This document shows, in pieces, positions 53,914 to 64,000 of a DNA stretch of 64,000 bases. Origin of the DNA: Erpobdella octoculata. Its lineage: Eukaryota > Annelida > Clitellata > Hirudinida > Erpobdellidae. The position numbers were made by a program, and so were the translations under genes. A model generated the notes under the pieces. It saw only the letters and a list, made by a program, of their open reading frames with translations, made no database searches and was not told where the DNA came from. The stretch covers positions 43,087,768 through 43,151,767 of the forward strand of contig OZ022240.1 of NCBI GenBank assembly GCA_963978895.1, read 5' to 3'. Each line of letters opens with the position of its first letter. The first letter of the stretch is position 1.

Positions 53914-56242
53914 CTACAATTGGAAAACATTCAAAAAACAAATATCTTCTCCACTAATCACCAAACCACGATTTGTTGATGATTCAATGCCAAACCATCG
54001 AAATTCACATTGAGCATCAAATGAATTCAAGTAATTTAAATCAAAATCAAAGACATGAATTTTTTTTCCAAACCAATCAGCTATGAATAAATTGGAATTG
54101 TTATCAGTTGTCACTGCATTTAGCTTAATTGCGTTCGGTAATAATAATAATGTATTAATATCCTTAATGATATTTCCATTGCAGTTGATTAAATAAAGCT
54201 TGTCATCACATGCTATTGCAAAATTTTCTTTTAAACGATCAACACTTGGCTTTTTAAAACGACTAAAATGTATTTCTGGTAATTCAGAGATAAATTGTAT
54301 TCCATTTTCTAGTGTAATTTCAAATAATTGTTTGTCTTTTAAAACGTACAAGTTTTTATCCGTTGAATAAAAATGTTGTGATCCATCAAATTTATGATTT
54401 ATTGTTTTTTTCCAATCAGGACTGTTCTTCTGTTTTTCAAGATTGTATATTTCTAATGCTGAAGTTTTTATAACACATAAAAAATTGTTATATAAATGAA
54501 ACCGGAATATAGGATTTTGAAACTCAATTGAAAAGAGAAAACCATATGTTTTGTTGCAATAAACATCAATTCTAAAAATATCTCCACAATTATGGCCAGT
54601 ATATATCTTTGTTTTGCTAATTGAAAACTGGCTGAAGTGATTGTTTATTTTTTTTTTTTAGGATAAGTTTTGGTTGAATTTCATCAGTTGAAAATAATCT
54701 TCCTATTGAAATTTGTGAGAAAAAAATTTGTTCGTGCAGCTGAATTGGTTCAAAAAATTTAATTACCGTTTCACTCAAATATTCGGAATATTTCTGTTTT
54801 GTTTCTTTAAAAAAATTGTCAACATCATCATCTAACACTTTCAAATCATCATTTAACAAATTATTTTCAATCAGTTCAATAAATTTGATAAGATTACAAT
54901 GCTGGAACCAATTTTCATATCCGTTACATTTTTGTTTTATTTTATCTTTAAGTTGTTGTACCTCGTTTTTATGCAAATTTAATTGTTTTTCAATTTCTTT
55001 GCTTTTTTTAGTAATTATTCTTTCATAATCATTTTTGTACAAATCAATATTTTTGATGATATGATTTTTAACATCTTCAAAATGTTTTTGAAGTTTTTTT
55101 TTTAAATTTTCAGTTTTACAATCGACAGATAAACTTTGTTCTTCAATTGCTTTTAAAATATTTTCTATGATATCTAAGTTGCAATCCAATTTAGATTTTT
55201 TTTTATATAAATTTTCTACAAATTCTTTTTTAATTTCATAAAACGTTTTGAGTTGGCAGGATTCATGATTAAGTAAAGTTTCACAGTCAACCCATGTCTG
55301 ACAAGGTTCGCAATATAATATTTTTATGCTATTTTTATCTTCGCTGGCATGTAAATTCATATCTGTCAAAACATGTTCCATTGTAGCTGGAATTTTCTTA
55401 TGACCAATTGTACATAATGTACACAAATACAATTTGCAATCAAAACACAAAGAAATAATTATCTCTTTACGCAAACAACTCCCACAATGTACATCCGATT
55501 CTATTTTTAAAACAAAGTTATGAGGTGTTAAATATTCTTGTTCATTTCTTTCATATTTAAATTTCAGGTTGGGTATTATGATTTCGTTTAAGAAAAGTTT
55601 TGTATTTAATATATTTGGTTCAAAAGTGAGGTTCAAATTTTCTTTAAAACATTTGGAGAACAAACTATGGATGTGTGATGAAAAATTATTATCATCTACG
55701 TACATTTTTGTTTTAATAGTTTTTCTAATCTCAGAAATTACACATGAATCACAATGTTTGACAACTATTTGACATTCGTATATTCTTTCTTCCATTTTTT
55801 TCAATAACTTTAAAACATTTTCCAGATGCATATTCAACTGTTCTTCAATTTTAAACCATTTCTCATCAATTTCATTATTGATCTTTTTCTCACATGAATC
55901 AATAAAATTAATAAACTGATTTTTCATTTCTTCACAATGATGTTGAACTTGTTTTTTTAAGTTGTCAACTTCTTTAGCAGCATTCAGTTTTTGTTCATTG
56001 ATTGCATGCAGTTGTTCCATTATGAAATCAATGTTGAGATTTTTTGCATTCAATTTCTGACATGATTTACAATAGCAAGTTGTAATAATTTTCTCTTTAA
56101 TTGAAGTATTTTTTGTTAAAACATGTTTGTATATTGTTGGAATCTTTTCATGAAAAACCAAACACGATGAACACAAATTAATTTGGCAATTTAAGCAAAA
56201 ATGTGTAGATACTGTTTCCAAACAAATTCCACATTTTTCCAT
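53914..56242 (-). pseudogene. Gene J: type 2 double B-box gene with one frameshift
   Basis: The first frame runs from MEKCGIC (56242; open 8 codons further up) to about 54650. The second runs from there to the stop at 53914 and stays open through SPDWKKTI, NLYVLKDKQL and TTDNNSNLFIAD to LNVFQL. At 54649-54660 a run of 12 T replaces the shorter T8-GTT of gene F, one base more, which shifts the frame at the start of the propeller. B-box 1 (CGIC, CLNC, CSSC, FHEKIP), B-box 2 (CGSC, CFDC, CTLC, GHKKIP; Ser to Leu in CTLC) and YCEPC/NHESC are intact. Corrected length about 775 aa. A T12 run is a common place for sequencing error. Confidence 0.85.
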
Positions 56243-56599
56243 GTTTTGTTTTTTTTGGAAGAGCACCTACAATGACCATTTTCATGATTAGTTATGATGT
56301 TGTTTAAGTCAAATGAAAGTTAAAGTTGGCTAAAATGATTTCAAACTGCCTGGTTAAAATAAGAGGAATAGTTTTTGATTTACGGCAGGAAGTACTTAAG
56401 TGTTTCCTACAAAAAACTATTTAAGTCTGAAAACACCTGGTGTTAAAATTAAAAATTTTGAACATGAACGTTTAGTTTCATATAGTAAATAACAAATGCT
56501 GTTTAAAAAATCTGTAACGAAATAAAACTCACTGCAATTGTTAATGTGTTGGTGTGTTGAACATCTAAATTGACCCAATTTTGAAAAACAAAATGACCT

Positions 56600-56815
56600 T
56601 TTTTAAAAATCGACCACCTGGTTTTTCAGCCATTCATCAACATCGTGTGTCATCAAACGTCTCAAAGGACGACATCCACCACAATTACTTTCATTGTAAG
56701 TCATCGAACATCTTTTACCATCACTACTTTTAAAGATATAGTTATTCAGGTTACTAATGTAACGCATGTAACCTCTAAGCGGTTTTGTTGACGAGCTCAA
56801 ATTACTTATTAAACT
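56600..56815 (+). mobile_element. LINE endonuclease relic upstream of gene J, shortened
   Basis: PPGFSAIHQHRVSSNVS, IHHNYFHCK and, further on, LLTSSNYLLNFF in broken frames match the relics before D and H, with part of the middle deleted. Confidence 0.65.
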
Positions 56816-58965
56816 TCTTTTTACTAAAACATTGGTTCGTCACATGTTTTGACAAATTTGGAATCGGGAAAACAAGCGGGAAACAAAAAACGAGTTTAAA
56901 TAAAAAGTTATTTAAAAAAATTTTGTTTTTATTGTACTTTGTTAACATAATTTTTGAATTTCATTTTTTGAATTTTAACATTAGAGATTATATAATTTCT
57001 TCAACTATAATAAATAAAATTACGTACCTTTTTAGCTAGCTTATGGATTCACTTCAAGCCGTATACCAGTTTATAAAATTAATTGTACTTACGTGTTACT
57101 ATAAATATATCCAATTAAAAATACGTGTTTGCAATTATTGTATTGTAGAACTTGACAGATGTAATACTAGAATTAAAATTCAATATTAATAATTTACTAG
57201 GTATGAATTATAAAATGAATAATTGCGTATTAAACGTGATCGTCAACAAAGATATGTGAGATCGTACGAAAGAAAGGTTAGCTGATAAAGTTTATCTGTT
57301 AAGTATCACTCAATAAACTTTTGATAGAGCAGCCTAGACCTAACAGCAGTTTATACAGTTGTTAATCAATTCAGGTAATTAAAAATGAAACATAACTTAA
57401 ATTTAATTAAAACTATTTAACAAAAATATTTTAGTGCAACTAGCACTTTATTTACTCAAATGAGTTTTTATTATTTCCATACCTTGCAAAACTTGGTAGA
57501 TTTGATACTAGCAATAAAATTCAGATTTATTAATTTACTATGGCTGAACCGTCGCAAGCGTCTGTATTTTAAAGCTCTAGGCTACAAAATTGTAAAATTA
57601 TCAAACAACATCCACGCTGTCTCCTCAAATTTAGATAACAATCAACAGGTAAGCTTCCTCCTACATACACATACTCACTTATACAAACCTTTATTGTTTT
57701 CAAAATAAAAAATAGATAAATTTCCACATACATGTTTATCGTATCTTATGATGCAAAAAAGATAGGTTTGATTAAATATTTTAGCTATCAAAAACCATTG
57801 CTAGAGAGTTTGTTTGGTTGAACAAATGTCCGTGTGTACAATGTTATTTATGATTGCATTAAAATGAGTTTTTGTTTTTAATTTCTTCTAAAATTGTGTT
57901 TGCATTCAGTATTATCTTGGTTTTGGCCATTCAGCTTGCGCTCTGAATAGGCTGCTACGTAATTTGTTCCTGTTCTAATGAATATTTCTTCAGTTAGTGT
58001 GTATTAGTGTTGAACAATTTCGGAGAAAACATTGTTTCTGATGTCATCACTGAGAGAGAAAAGAACATAAAATTAATAACAGCGGCTCAAGAAGCTTTGA
58101 AGCTCATTTCTAGTAAAATAAATCAGGCATTTTGAAAATTGGGCGATTAACTTAGTGAAAAAGCTAAATATTCAATACGCAACTATAAATTGAACTTGTG
58201 AAACCTTCTTAGAAAAAGTGTGCCTGGTTTGCAAAGTCAATAAAGTATTATAAATAAACTTAACTTTTAGGAGAAATTATTGAATAATAAAAAAAATGTT
58301 ATTCGCAGTACAATTTTATTTTCAATTTATCTTGAAATCCTATTTTTCATCACTGAAAAACCTTCCGGATATTTTCCGGAAATAATGCTGGAAACTTTCA
58401 GGAAGTTTTTCGGAAATTTTACAATACTGTTGTGTATTAGTTGTTCAGTACAAGACGTTTACTGAAAACCAGAAAATGACATTGAGTTAGAGTTTTTTTA
58501 TCCAATGACATCATCGCAGGTTCCCCATCTTTCTTGTATTTTCAGTCCAGACACTGCTTCCCAAGCACACATTTGTTCACAAAAAAGTGTTGATTTAATT
58601 CTATCCCCACACAAACTAATCACACATGTAATGTGTCAATCAAACGCCACTCAAACCATATTGTTCCTAGTTACTCATTGTGTTTTATTTCTATGAAGTG
58701 AGCATTGATAATACTGATAAGTGTCTGGGTTGTCTAGTTTTTTATCAAATTCAAATTAATATATGCAGACATACTCTTCGGTGGCGTTGATTTGCACTCG
58801 TTTTGATGCAAAAAAAATGAGAAGCACTAACATGACAGTCTTCTAACTTTAGTAATTGTAAATGATCAATTGTTAACCTAAACTTCATTCAACTTAATTG
58901 CATTGAATTTCATTCTTTGATTTGTTTTTTTTAAATGTAAACAACAATTTAATTATTAACATAAC
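56816..58965. other. Gene-poor stretch with one possible exon
   Basis: About 57130-57230 and 57480-57560 are weakly similar to each other (ACTTG(A/G)(C/T)AGAT then ATACTAG). 57543-57651 is an open stretch (LNRRKRLYFKALGYKIVKL) ending at CAG/GTAAGC, a good splice-donor sequence. No downstream exon was recognised and the family is unknown. 58340-58420 has several CCGGA motifs. The rest shows nothing. Confidence 0.3.
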
Positions 58966-59806
58966 ATAAAGGAAATGATGGGCGCAAACTACATGTCTCT
59001 ATGCCCATTTCTAGAATTATATAAAATATTGTTCATATATATGTTCTATAAATAAATGTATGTATATATTATTAAAAATCCTTTTTATAGTTGTACATAA
59101 TGTCGCTTATTTCGAAATGACAGTCGATTAATCTTTTAAATTCGTTAACGTGTTCGGCTTCTATGATTTTTGAAGGGAGGTTGTTCCAAATTGCAGTCGA
59201 TCTGGTCAGGAAGAAATATTTTCTGCAGTTGCCATTGAATCTTTGTGTTTCCAGTTTGAACTTGTGACCTCTTGTTCTTCTTTCTTCTGATATCTTTATA
59301 TTAGGAAAACACAAACGTCCTTCTTTGTCTTGAATAAAATTGTAGAGCATGATCAGGTCCCCTCTCAGTCATCTGTACTTTAAACAAGGAAGCTTCAAAA
59401 TTCTCAACCTGTCTTCATATTTCAATCCCTTGCATGCCTTGACCATTTTTGTTGCTCTCTTCTGGACTCTTTCAATGGCTTCTATGTCTTTTTTCTTCCA
59501 TGGTGACCACACACTGACTGCATACTCCAATCTGGATCTAACCAAAGCTTTATAAATCAATATAAAAGAATCTTTTGTCAAATCTTTAAAATTTCGTGAA
59601 ATTATACCTAACAGTGAAAAACATTTTTTAATTATTTCATAAATGTGATCTACAAATGTTAGTGAACTCTGGAATGTAACACCTAAATCTTTTATTTTGT
59701 CAAGAAAATTAAGTTCCACTCCTTCTATATTATATAGCCGACGATCATCTAATTGGCGTCCATATCTCACATTGAAACATGTTGAGTGAAGTCTCAGCAT
59801 TATACA
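58966..59806 (-). mobile_element. LINE reverse-transcriptase 3' end, copy 2
   Basis: Minus-strand frame 59800-59072 continues through one stop (CGA to TGA at about 59365): VTFQSSLTFVDHIYEI, YKALVRSRLEYAVSVWSPW, RVQKRATKMVKACKGL, LPCLKYR, IMLYNFIQDKEGRLCFPNI, AIWNNLPSKIIEAEHVNEF. This is the thumb/C-terminal part of a LINE reverse transcriptase. The 3' UTR matches copy 1. It is cut at 59806 next to the hAT-type MITE. Confidence 0.88.
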
Positions 59807-59816
59807 GGAGTAAAAG

Positions 59817-59955
59817 TAACACTAATCGGTCGATAATTGACCAGTACCGATTATCGGCCAAAACTGACTGTGAAACAGCCGATACCGATTATCAGCAAAA
59901 AGGGAGATAATCGGCTGATTTCGATACCAAGCCGATAATCGGTGCACCTCTAGTT
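59817..59955. mobile_element. hAT-type MITE, copy 2
   Basis: Nearly identical to 51612-51760 and likewise at the left edge of a tandem unit; offset from copy 1 is 8205 bp. Confidence 0.65.
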
Positions 59956-60453
59956 ATAAGCATCTGGATGTCCAGCCGCCCAGTTGATATAAAGACTGAA
60001 GCCAAGGACTGACGTTGTCAACAAAATGTTTTATGAAATACTGTGGTTAGGTCGCTAGGATTTAGTATTTGAATTTTAATTTAACAATAAGTCCACGATT
60101 TATTTATTATTCAATAGATCTGGGAACTATTTATTATTTAATAATTAAAATTGTGATAGATGACGAGTAACAGGTAGCTAAGAGTTTATTTAAAGTGGTA
60201 ATTTCGTTAAATCGGCTTTACGTTCCTGTAAAGATGGGGAAAGACAATAGTTTACTAATTGAAAGAGAGAAAAGACAAAAAAAATAATTTAATTAGTTTG
60301 GCAAATTTTACGTAAAAATGTAATTGCCGATGAGTATATTATTAAAAATCTTTTTTATAGTTATACATAATAACCATTCATGTTAAGATTTTTGTCATAA
60401 ATTGTATTTTTGTACATTTCTTGATATGATTTACAAAAATATGATTCATTTTT

Positions 60454-60606
60454 TTAAATTTTAGTTGAATCATCATCTGCAAGATCATGATTGTTTGCTG
60501 TTGGAATCTTCTCGTGAACAAACAAACACGATGAACAAAAATTAATTTGGCAATTTAAACAAAACCGATTGTTTTCAGTTCTGAAACAAATTCCACATTT
60601 TTCCAT
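60454..60606 (-). pseudogene. B-box-only ORF, copy 2 (50 aa)
   Basis: Too short for usual ORF cut-offs. MEKCGICFRTENNRFCLNC, then CSSC, VHEKIP, NNHDLADDD and a TAA. It is the tandem copy of 52046-52288. Beyond the stop, YFCKSYQEMYKN and KNLN still resemble YCKSCQELNAKN of type 2, showing that the parent was a type 2-like gene. 60607-61561 shows no gene. Confidence 0.5.
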
Positions 60607-61561
60607 TTTAATTTTTCTGTCTGTATAAGATGCTTAAAATCTACATAATTTGTTGTATGAACTACAATTAAACATTTTAAGTAAATCTTGCATCAAATGC
60701 TATGAAGTAAAATTGTGTATTAAATTGTATTAAAATATTATTAATTTTAACTACATAATAAAAACTCACTGCTTGTTCGAATTATACTTTTGAAATTGAA
60801 ATATATTAATACATTTGTTACTTTCATTACATTTCAATTTTTATAAAAATTTAAAAAAAAAACTTTTGATACTGTTAATTATCAATATTTTCCCCACTTT
60901 AAAAAACATTGTTTTTATACAACATGCTCGTCTGACTGCCGCAAAGAATAGTTCAAGAAGATCTTGGCTGAAATTATAAGTTAAAACATAACTTTGATAC
61001 TTCAGAAAGTTTCTGCTATTTGAAGAACTGTTCAATCTCAACAAATTTACTCCGCGACGTTATTTGTTTCTCTTTTTTCATTTTTTAGTTTTTATCTTTT
61101 TTTTCATCGCGCTGAGTAGTTAGATCATCAAAAAATCAAAATTGACACCAATATCAAAGAACTTGAAACAAACGAAATTGGCATCGACTTTTAAAAAAAC
61201 TGAAAAATAAAATCAAAACCACATGGATTCAAATTTAGTAAAAAAAAAACTATTTAAAAACAAGTAAAACAATCTTAGAAAAACATTTCAAGTACTTAAA
61301 ACAAAATTTTGGTAAATTTTCCATATATTAACTGAAAATACTTCAATTTAGTCACAAACAATTATTTGAAATTTATAAAATAATGAAAAGTATTTTTGCA
61401 GTTTTAAAATTACAGTTTTATTGTATTATTATAGTTTTTTTGATTTTTTACAAAACAAAACAAATTGTTAGTTTTTATAACTGAAAAAAACAAACATAGC
61501 TATTAAATTTGAAAAAACTCAAAACATCATATAGTGAAGTTAATATAAAGGATTAATAACT

Positions 61562-61910
61562 CATAATATCATATTTAACAAACAATTTTAAACAGAAGGC
61601 ATTTTCAACAACCACAAACAAACAATTTTTGTTGAATCAAATCCAAAACATGTTGGTTTATAGAGAAAATCGAAGGAGTTCAAAAAATTTAATTGAAAAT
61701 CAAAGACATGAAATCAGCTACAAATAAACTAGAATTGTTGTCAGTTGCTAGTCCGTATACATTAATTGTGCTTGCTTATATATCACAACATGCATTAGCA
61801 AAATTTTCTTTCAAGAGGACAATACTCAACTATTTACACAAATTAAAACATTCTAGTAATTTACAAATAAATTTCAAATATTATTATTCAACGTTTTTTA
61901 AATTATAATG
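61562..61910 (-). pseudogene. Decayed C-terminal relic, copy 4
   Basis: Same as 53221-53570 with few differences; it lies about 355 bp downstream of gene K. Confidence 0.75.
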
Positions 61911-62265
61911 CTATTTAAGATTTTAATCATTTTATTTTATTTGTTATTTGAAATGTTTTCAATAAATTTAAAAATTAAATAGAGTGTAAAATCAATGACA
62001 AAAAATTACATGCAATGCATTTTAACAATTTTACATGATGGGAAGTATTTTATAATTTAAAAAAAAAACAAAAATTTAAAATTAATTATAAAGAGAAATT
62101 TAAAGAAACGTTGTTTTTGCAATAAAATTTTAGTTTATCAATCAAATTTGTTTGGAATCATTTATACTATTCTGTATAGCTGAAAATTTAATTTTTTAAA
62201 ATAAACATGTAAACAACCAAAAAATTCAAATTAATTACTGTTTAAATATACAAGAATTGAAAACG

Positions 62266-64000
62266 TTACAATTGGAAAATTTTTAATAAACGAATATCTC
62301 CAACACTAAATACCAAACCACGATTTGTCGATGAATCAATGCCAAACCATGGAAATTCACATTGAGCATCAAATGAATTCAAGTAATTTAAATCAAAATC
62401 AAAGACATGAATTTTTTTTCCAAACCTATCAGTTATGAATAAATTGGAATTGTGATCAGTTGTCACTGCATTTAGCTTAATTGCGTTCGGTAATAATAAT
62501 GGATCAATTTCTTTAATGATATTTCCATCGCAGTTGATTAAATAAAGTTTGTCACAACATGATATTGCAAAATTTTCTTTCAAACGATGAACACTTAAAT
62601 ATTCATAACGACTAAAATATATTTCTGGTAATTTAGAGAGAAATTGTATTCCATTTTCTAGTGTGATTTCAAACATTTGTTTGTCTTTAATAGCGTACAA
62701 GTTTTTTCCCGTTGAAGAAAAAATTTCTGATCCATCAAATCTATGCTTCATTGTTTTTTTCCAATCAGGACTGTTCTTCTGTTTTTCGAGATTATATATT
62801 TCTAATGCTGAGTTATTTATAACACATAAAAAATTGTTATATAAACGAGACTGGAATGTAAGATGTTCAAACTCTATTGAAGAAAGAAAACCATATGATT
62901 TGTTGCAATAAACATCAATTTTTAATATATTTTCATTAAGATGTCCAAAATATAATTTTGTTTTGCTTATTGAAAACTTGCTGAAGTGATTGTTTAATTC
63001 TTTTGTTAGGATGAGTTTTGGTTGAATTTCATTAGTTGGATTTAATTTTCCTATTGAAATTTGTGAGAAAAGAATTTGTTCGTGCAGTTGAATTGGATCA
63101 AAAAATTTAATCAACGTTTCACTCAAATATTCGGAAAATTTTTGTTTTGTTTTTTCAAAACGATTTTCAATATCATCATCTAACACTTTAAAAACATCAT
63201 TTAACAAATTATTTTCAATCAGTTTAATAAATTTGATAAGATTAAAATGTTGGAACCAATTTTCATATCCATTCCTTTTTTCTTTTATTTTATCTTTAAG
63301 TTGTAATACCTCGTTTTCATGCAAGTTGAATTGTTTATCAATTTTATTGCTTTTTTCCGTAATTATTCTTTCATAATCATTTTTGTACAAATCAATATGT
63401 TTGATAATTTGGTTTTTAATATCTTCAAAATGTTTTTGAAGTTGTTTTTTTAAATTTTCAGTTTGACTAGCAGCATATAACCTTTGTTCTTTAATTGATT
63501 CTAAAATATTTTCTACGATACCTAAGTTGTAGTCCAATTTAGAATGTTTTTTAAAAAAAAATTCTACAAATTCTTTTTTAATTTCATAAAACGTTTTGAG
63601 TGGGCAGGATTCATGATTAAGACAAGTTTCACAGTCAACCCATGTCTGACAAGGTTTGCAATATGATGTTTTTATGTTATCTTCTTGTTTTCTGGCATGT
63701 AAATTCATTTCTGTCAAAACATGTTTCTTTGTAGCTGGAATTGTCTTATGACCAATTGTACATGATGTACACAAATACAATCTGCAATTAAAGCATAAAG
63801 AAATAATTATCTCTTCGCGCAAACAACTTCCACAATGTACATCCGATTCTTTTTCGAAAACAATATTACGAGGTGGTAAATCTTTTTCTTCCCTTTTTCT
63901 ATATTTGAATTTAAATTTCAGGCCGGGTATTATAATTTCATTTGAGAAAAGTTTTGTATTTAATATATTTGGTTCAAAGGTAAGGTTTAAATTTTCTTTG
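62266..64000 (-). CDS. Gene K: type 2 protein, N-terminus beyond the window
   Basis: The frame is open from the right edge (KENLNLTFEPNILN) to the stop at 62266, 578 codons. An apparent start at 63822 is an internal TTG and should not be used. B-box 2 has CGSC, CFNC, CTSC, GHKTIP and KHVL, then YCKPC/NHESC. Coiled coil 2 and the full propeller-like region follow (NLYAIKDKQMFEITLENGIQ, TTDHNSNLFITDRFGKKIHV), ending LLKIFQL. B-box 1 and coiled coil 1 should lie beyond 64000. Intact as far as seen; tandem copy of gene J at an offset of about 8350 bp. Confidence 0.9.
   Translation of the reverse strand, partial: KENLNLTFEPNILNTKLFSNEIIIPGLKFKFKYRKREEKDLPPRNIVFEKESDVHCGSCLREEIIISLCFNCRLYLCTSCTIGHKTIPATKKHVLTEMNLHARKQEDNIKTSYCKPCQTWVDCETCLNHESCPLKTFYEIKKEFVEFFFKKHSKLDYNLGIVENILESIKEQRLYAASQTENLKKQLQKHFEDIKNQIIKHIDLYKNDYERIITEKSNKIDKQFNLHENEVLQLKDKIKEKRNGYENWFQHFNLIKFIKLIENNLLNDVFKVLDDDIENRFEKTKQKFSEYLSETLIKFFDPIQLHEQILFSQISIGKLNPTNEIQPKLILTKELNNHFSKFSISKTKLYFGHLNENILKIDVYCNKSYGFLSSIEFEHLTFQSRLYNNFLCVINNSALEIYNLEKQKNSPDWKKTMKHRFDGSEIFSSTGKNLYAIKDKQMFEITLENGIQFLSKLPEIYFSRYEYLSVHRLKENFAISCCDKLYLINCDGNIIKEIDPLLLPNAIKLNAVTTDHNSNLFITDRFGKKIHVFDFDLNYLNSFDAQCEFPWFGIDSSTNRGLVFSVGDIRLLKIFQL

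Noticed and set aside
63820..63822. Start of gene K at 63822
   Set aside because: The codon is TTG inside the B-box; the frame continues upstream with family sequence to the window edge.

Overview
The window is nuclear DNA of an invertebrate metazoan. It is strongly AT-rich, carries TRIM-like zinc-finger proteins that exist only in animals, and is littered with decayed animal-type transposons (L2/CR1-like LINEs, hAT elements, Helitrons, MITEs). I cannot name the species. No prokaryotic operon, rRNA or intact tRNA gene was seen.

The core of the locus is a cluster of intronless paralogous genes for TRIM-like proteins with a C-terminal NHL/beta-propeller-like region. There are two architectures. 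Type 1 (about 593-598 aa, start MENYSS) has a C3HC4 RING, a B-box, a short C-x2-C-x11-H-x2-C zinc motif, a coiled coil and a propeller-like C-terminus: gene A (1-1605, minus, cut by the window edge), B (6681-8476, plus), G (33226-35009, plus) and I (48125-49906, plus). Type 2 (about 769-782 aa, start MEKCGIC) lacks the RING and carries two B-box/coiled-coil units in tandem before the propeller: D (17096-19444), F (25646-27954), H (39428-41746), J (53914-56242) and K (62266-64000, cut by the edge), all on the minus strand. A, D, H, I and K are open. B, F, G and J each have one single-base frameshift in or beside a homopolymer, so they are recent pseudogenes or assembly errors. C, E, the fragment at 37083-37385, two B-box-only ORFs (52046-52288, 60454-60606) and many C-terminal scraps are decayed members.

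Layout. 1-8.5 kb: a large imperfect inverted repeat with A and B head to head, a minisatellite-bearing spacer in the middle. 9.3-10.8 kb: a hAT transposon relic (GTF2IRD2-like) with a nested L2-like fragment. 11.6-15.4 kb: a Helitron nest in which a 1440-bp element is flanked by two near-identical minisatellite elements joined exactly at CTAG|T. 15.5-16.7 kb: a ladder of gene 3' ends. 17-28.5 kb: D, pseudogene E and F, with LINE relics. 28.5-33.2 kb: simple repeats and LINE relics. 33.2-36.9 kb: G and flank. 37-38.9 kb: hAT and family fragments. 39.3-45.7 kb: H and duplicated flank with MITEs. 46.3-51.6 kb: I and flank, a duplicate of about 30.9-36.9 kb. 51.6-64 kb: two tandem units of about 8.2-8.35 kb, one holding J and the other K.

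The genes share flanks as well as coding sequence. Type 2 genes have the same LINE endonuclease relic upstream and, for most, the same decayed C-terminal fragment downstream. Type 1 genes share a 3' flank that begins with what looks like a decayed Helitron-type terminus. Growth was therefore mainly by segmental duplication, with rolling-circle transposition as a possible extra source of 3'-anchored fragments. By family knowledge type 1 proteins should be RING E3 ubiquitin ligases; type 2 proteins, without a RING but with the same coiled coil and propeller, could be partners, decoys or regulators of type 1. That functional link is inference.
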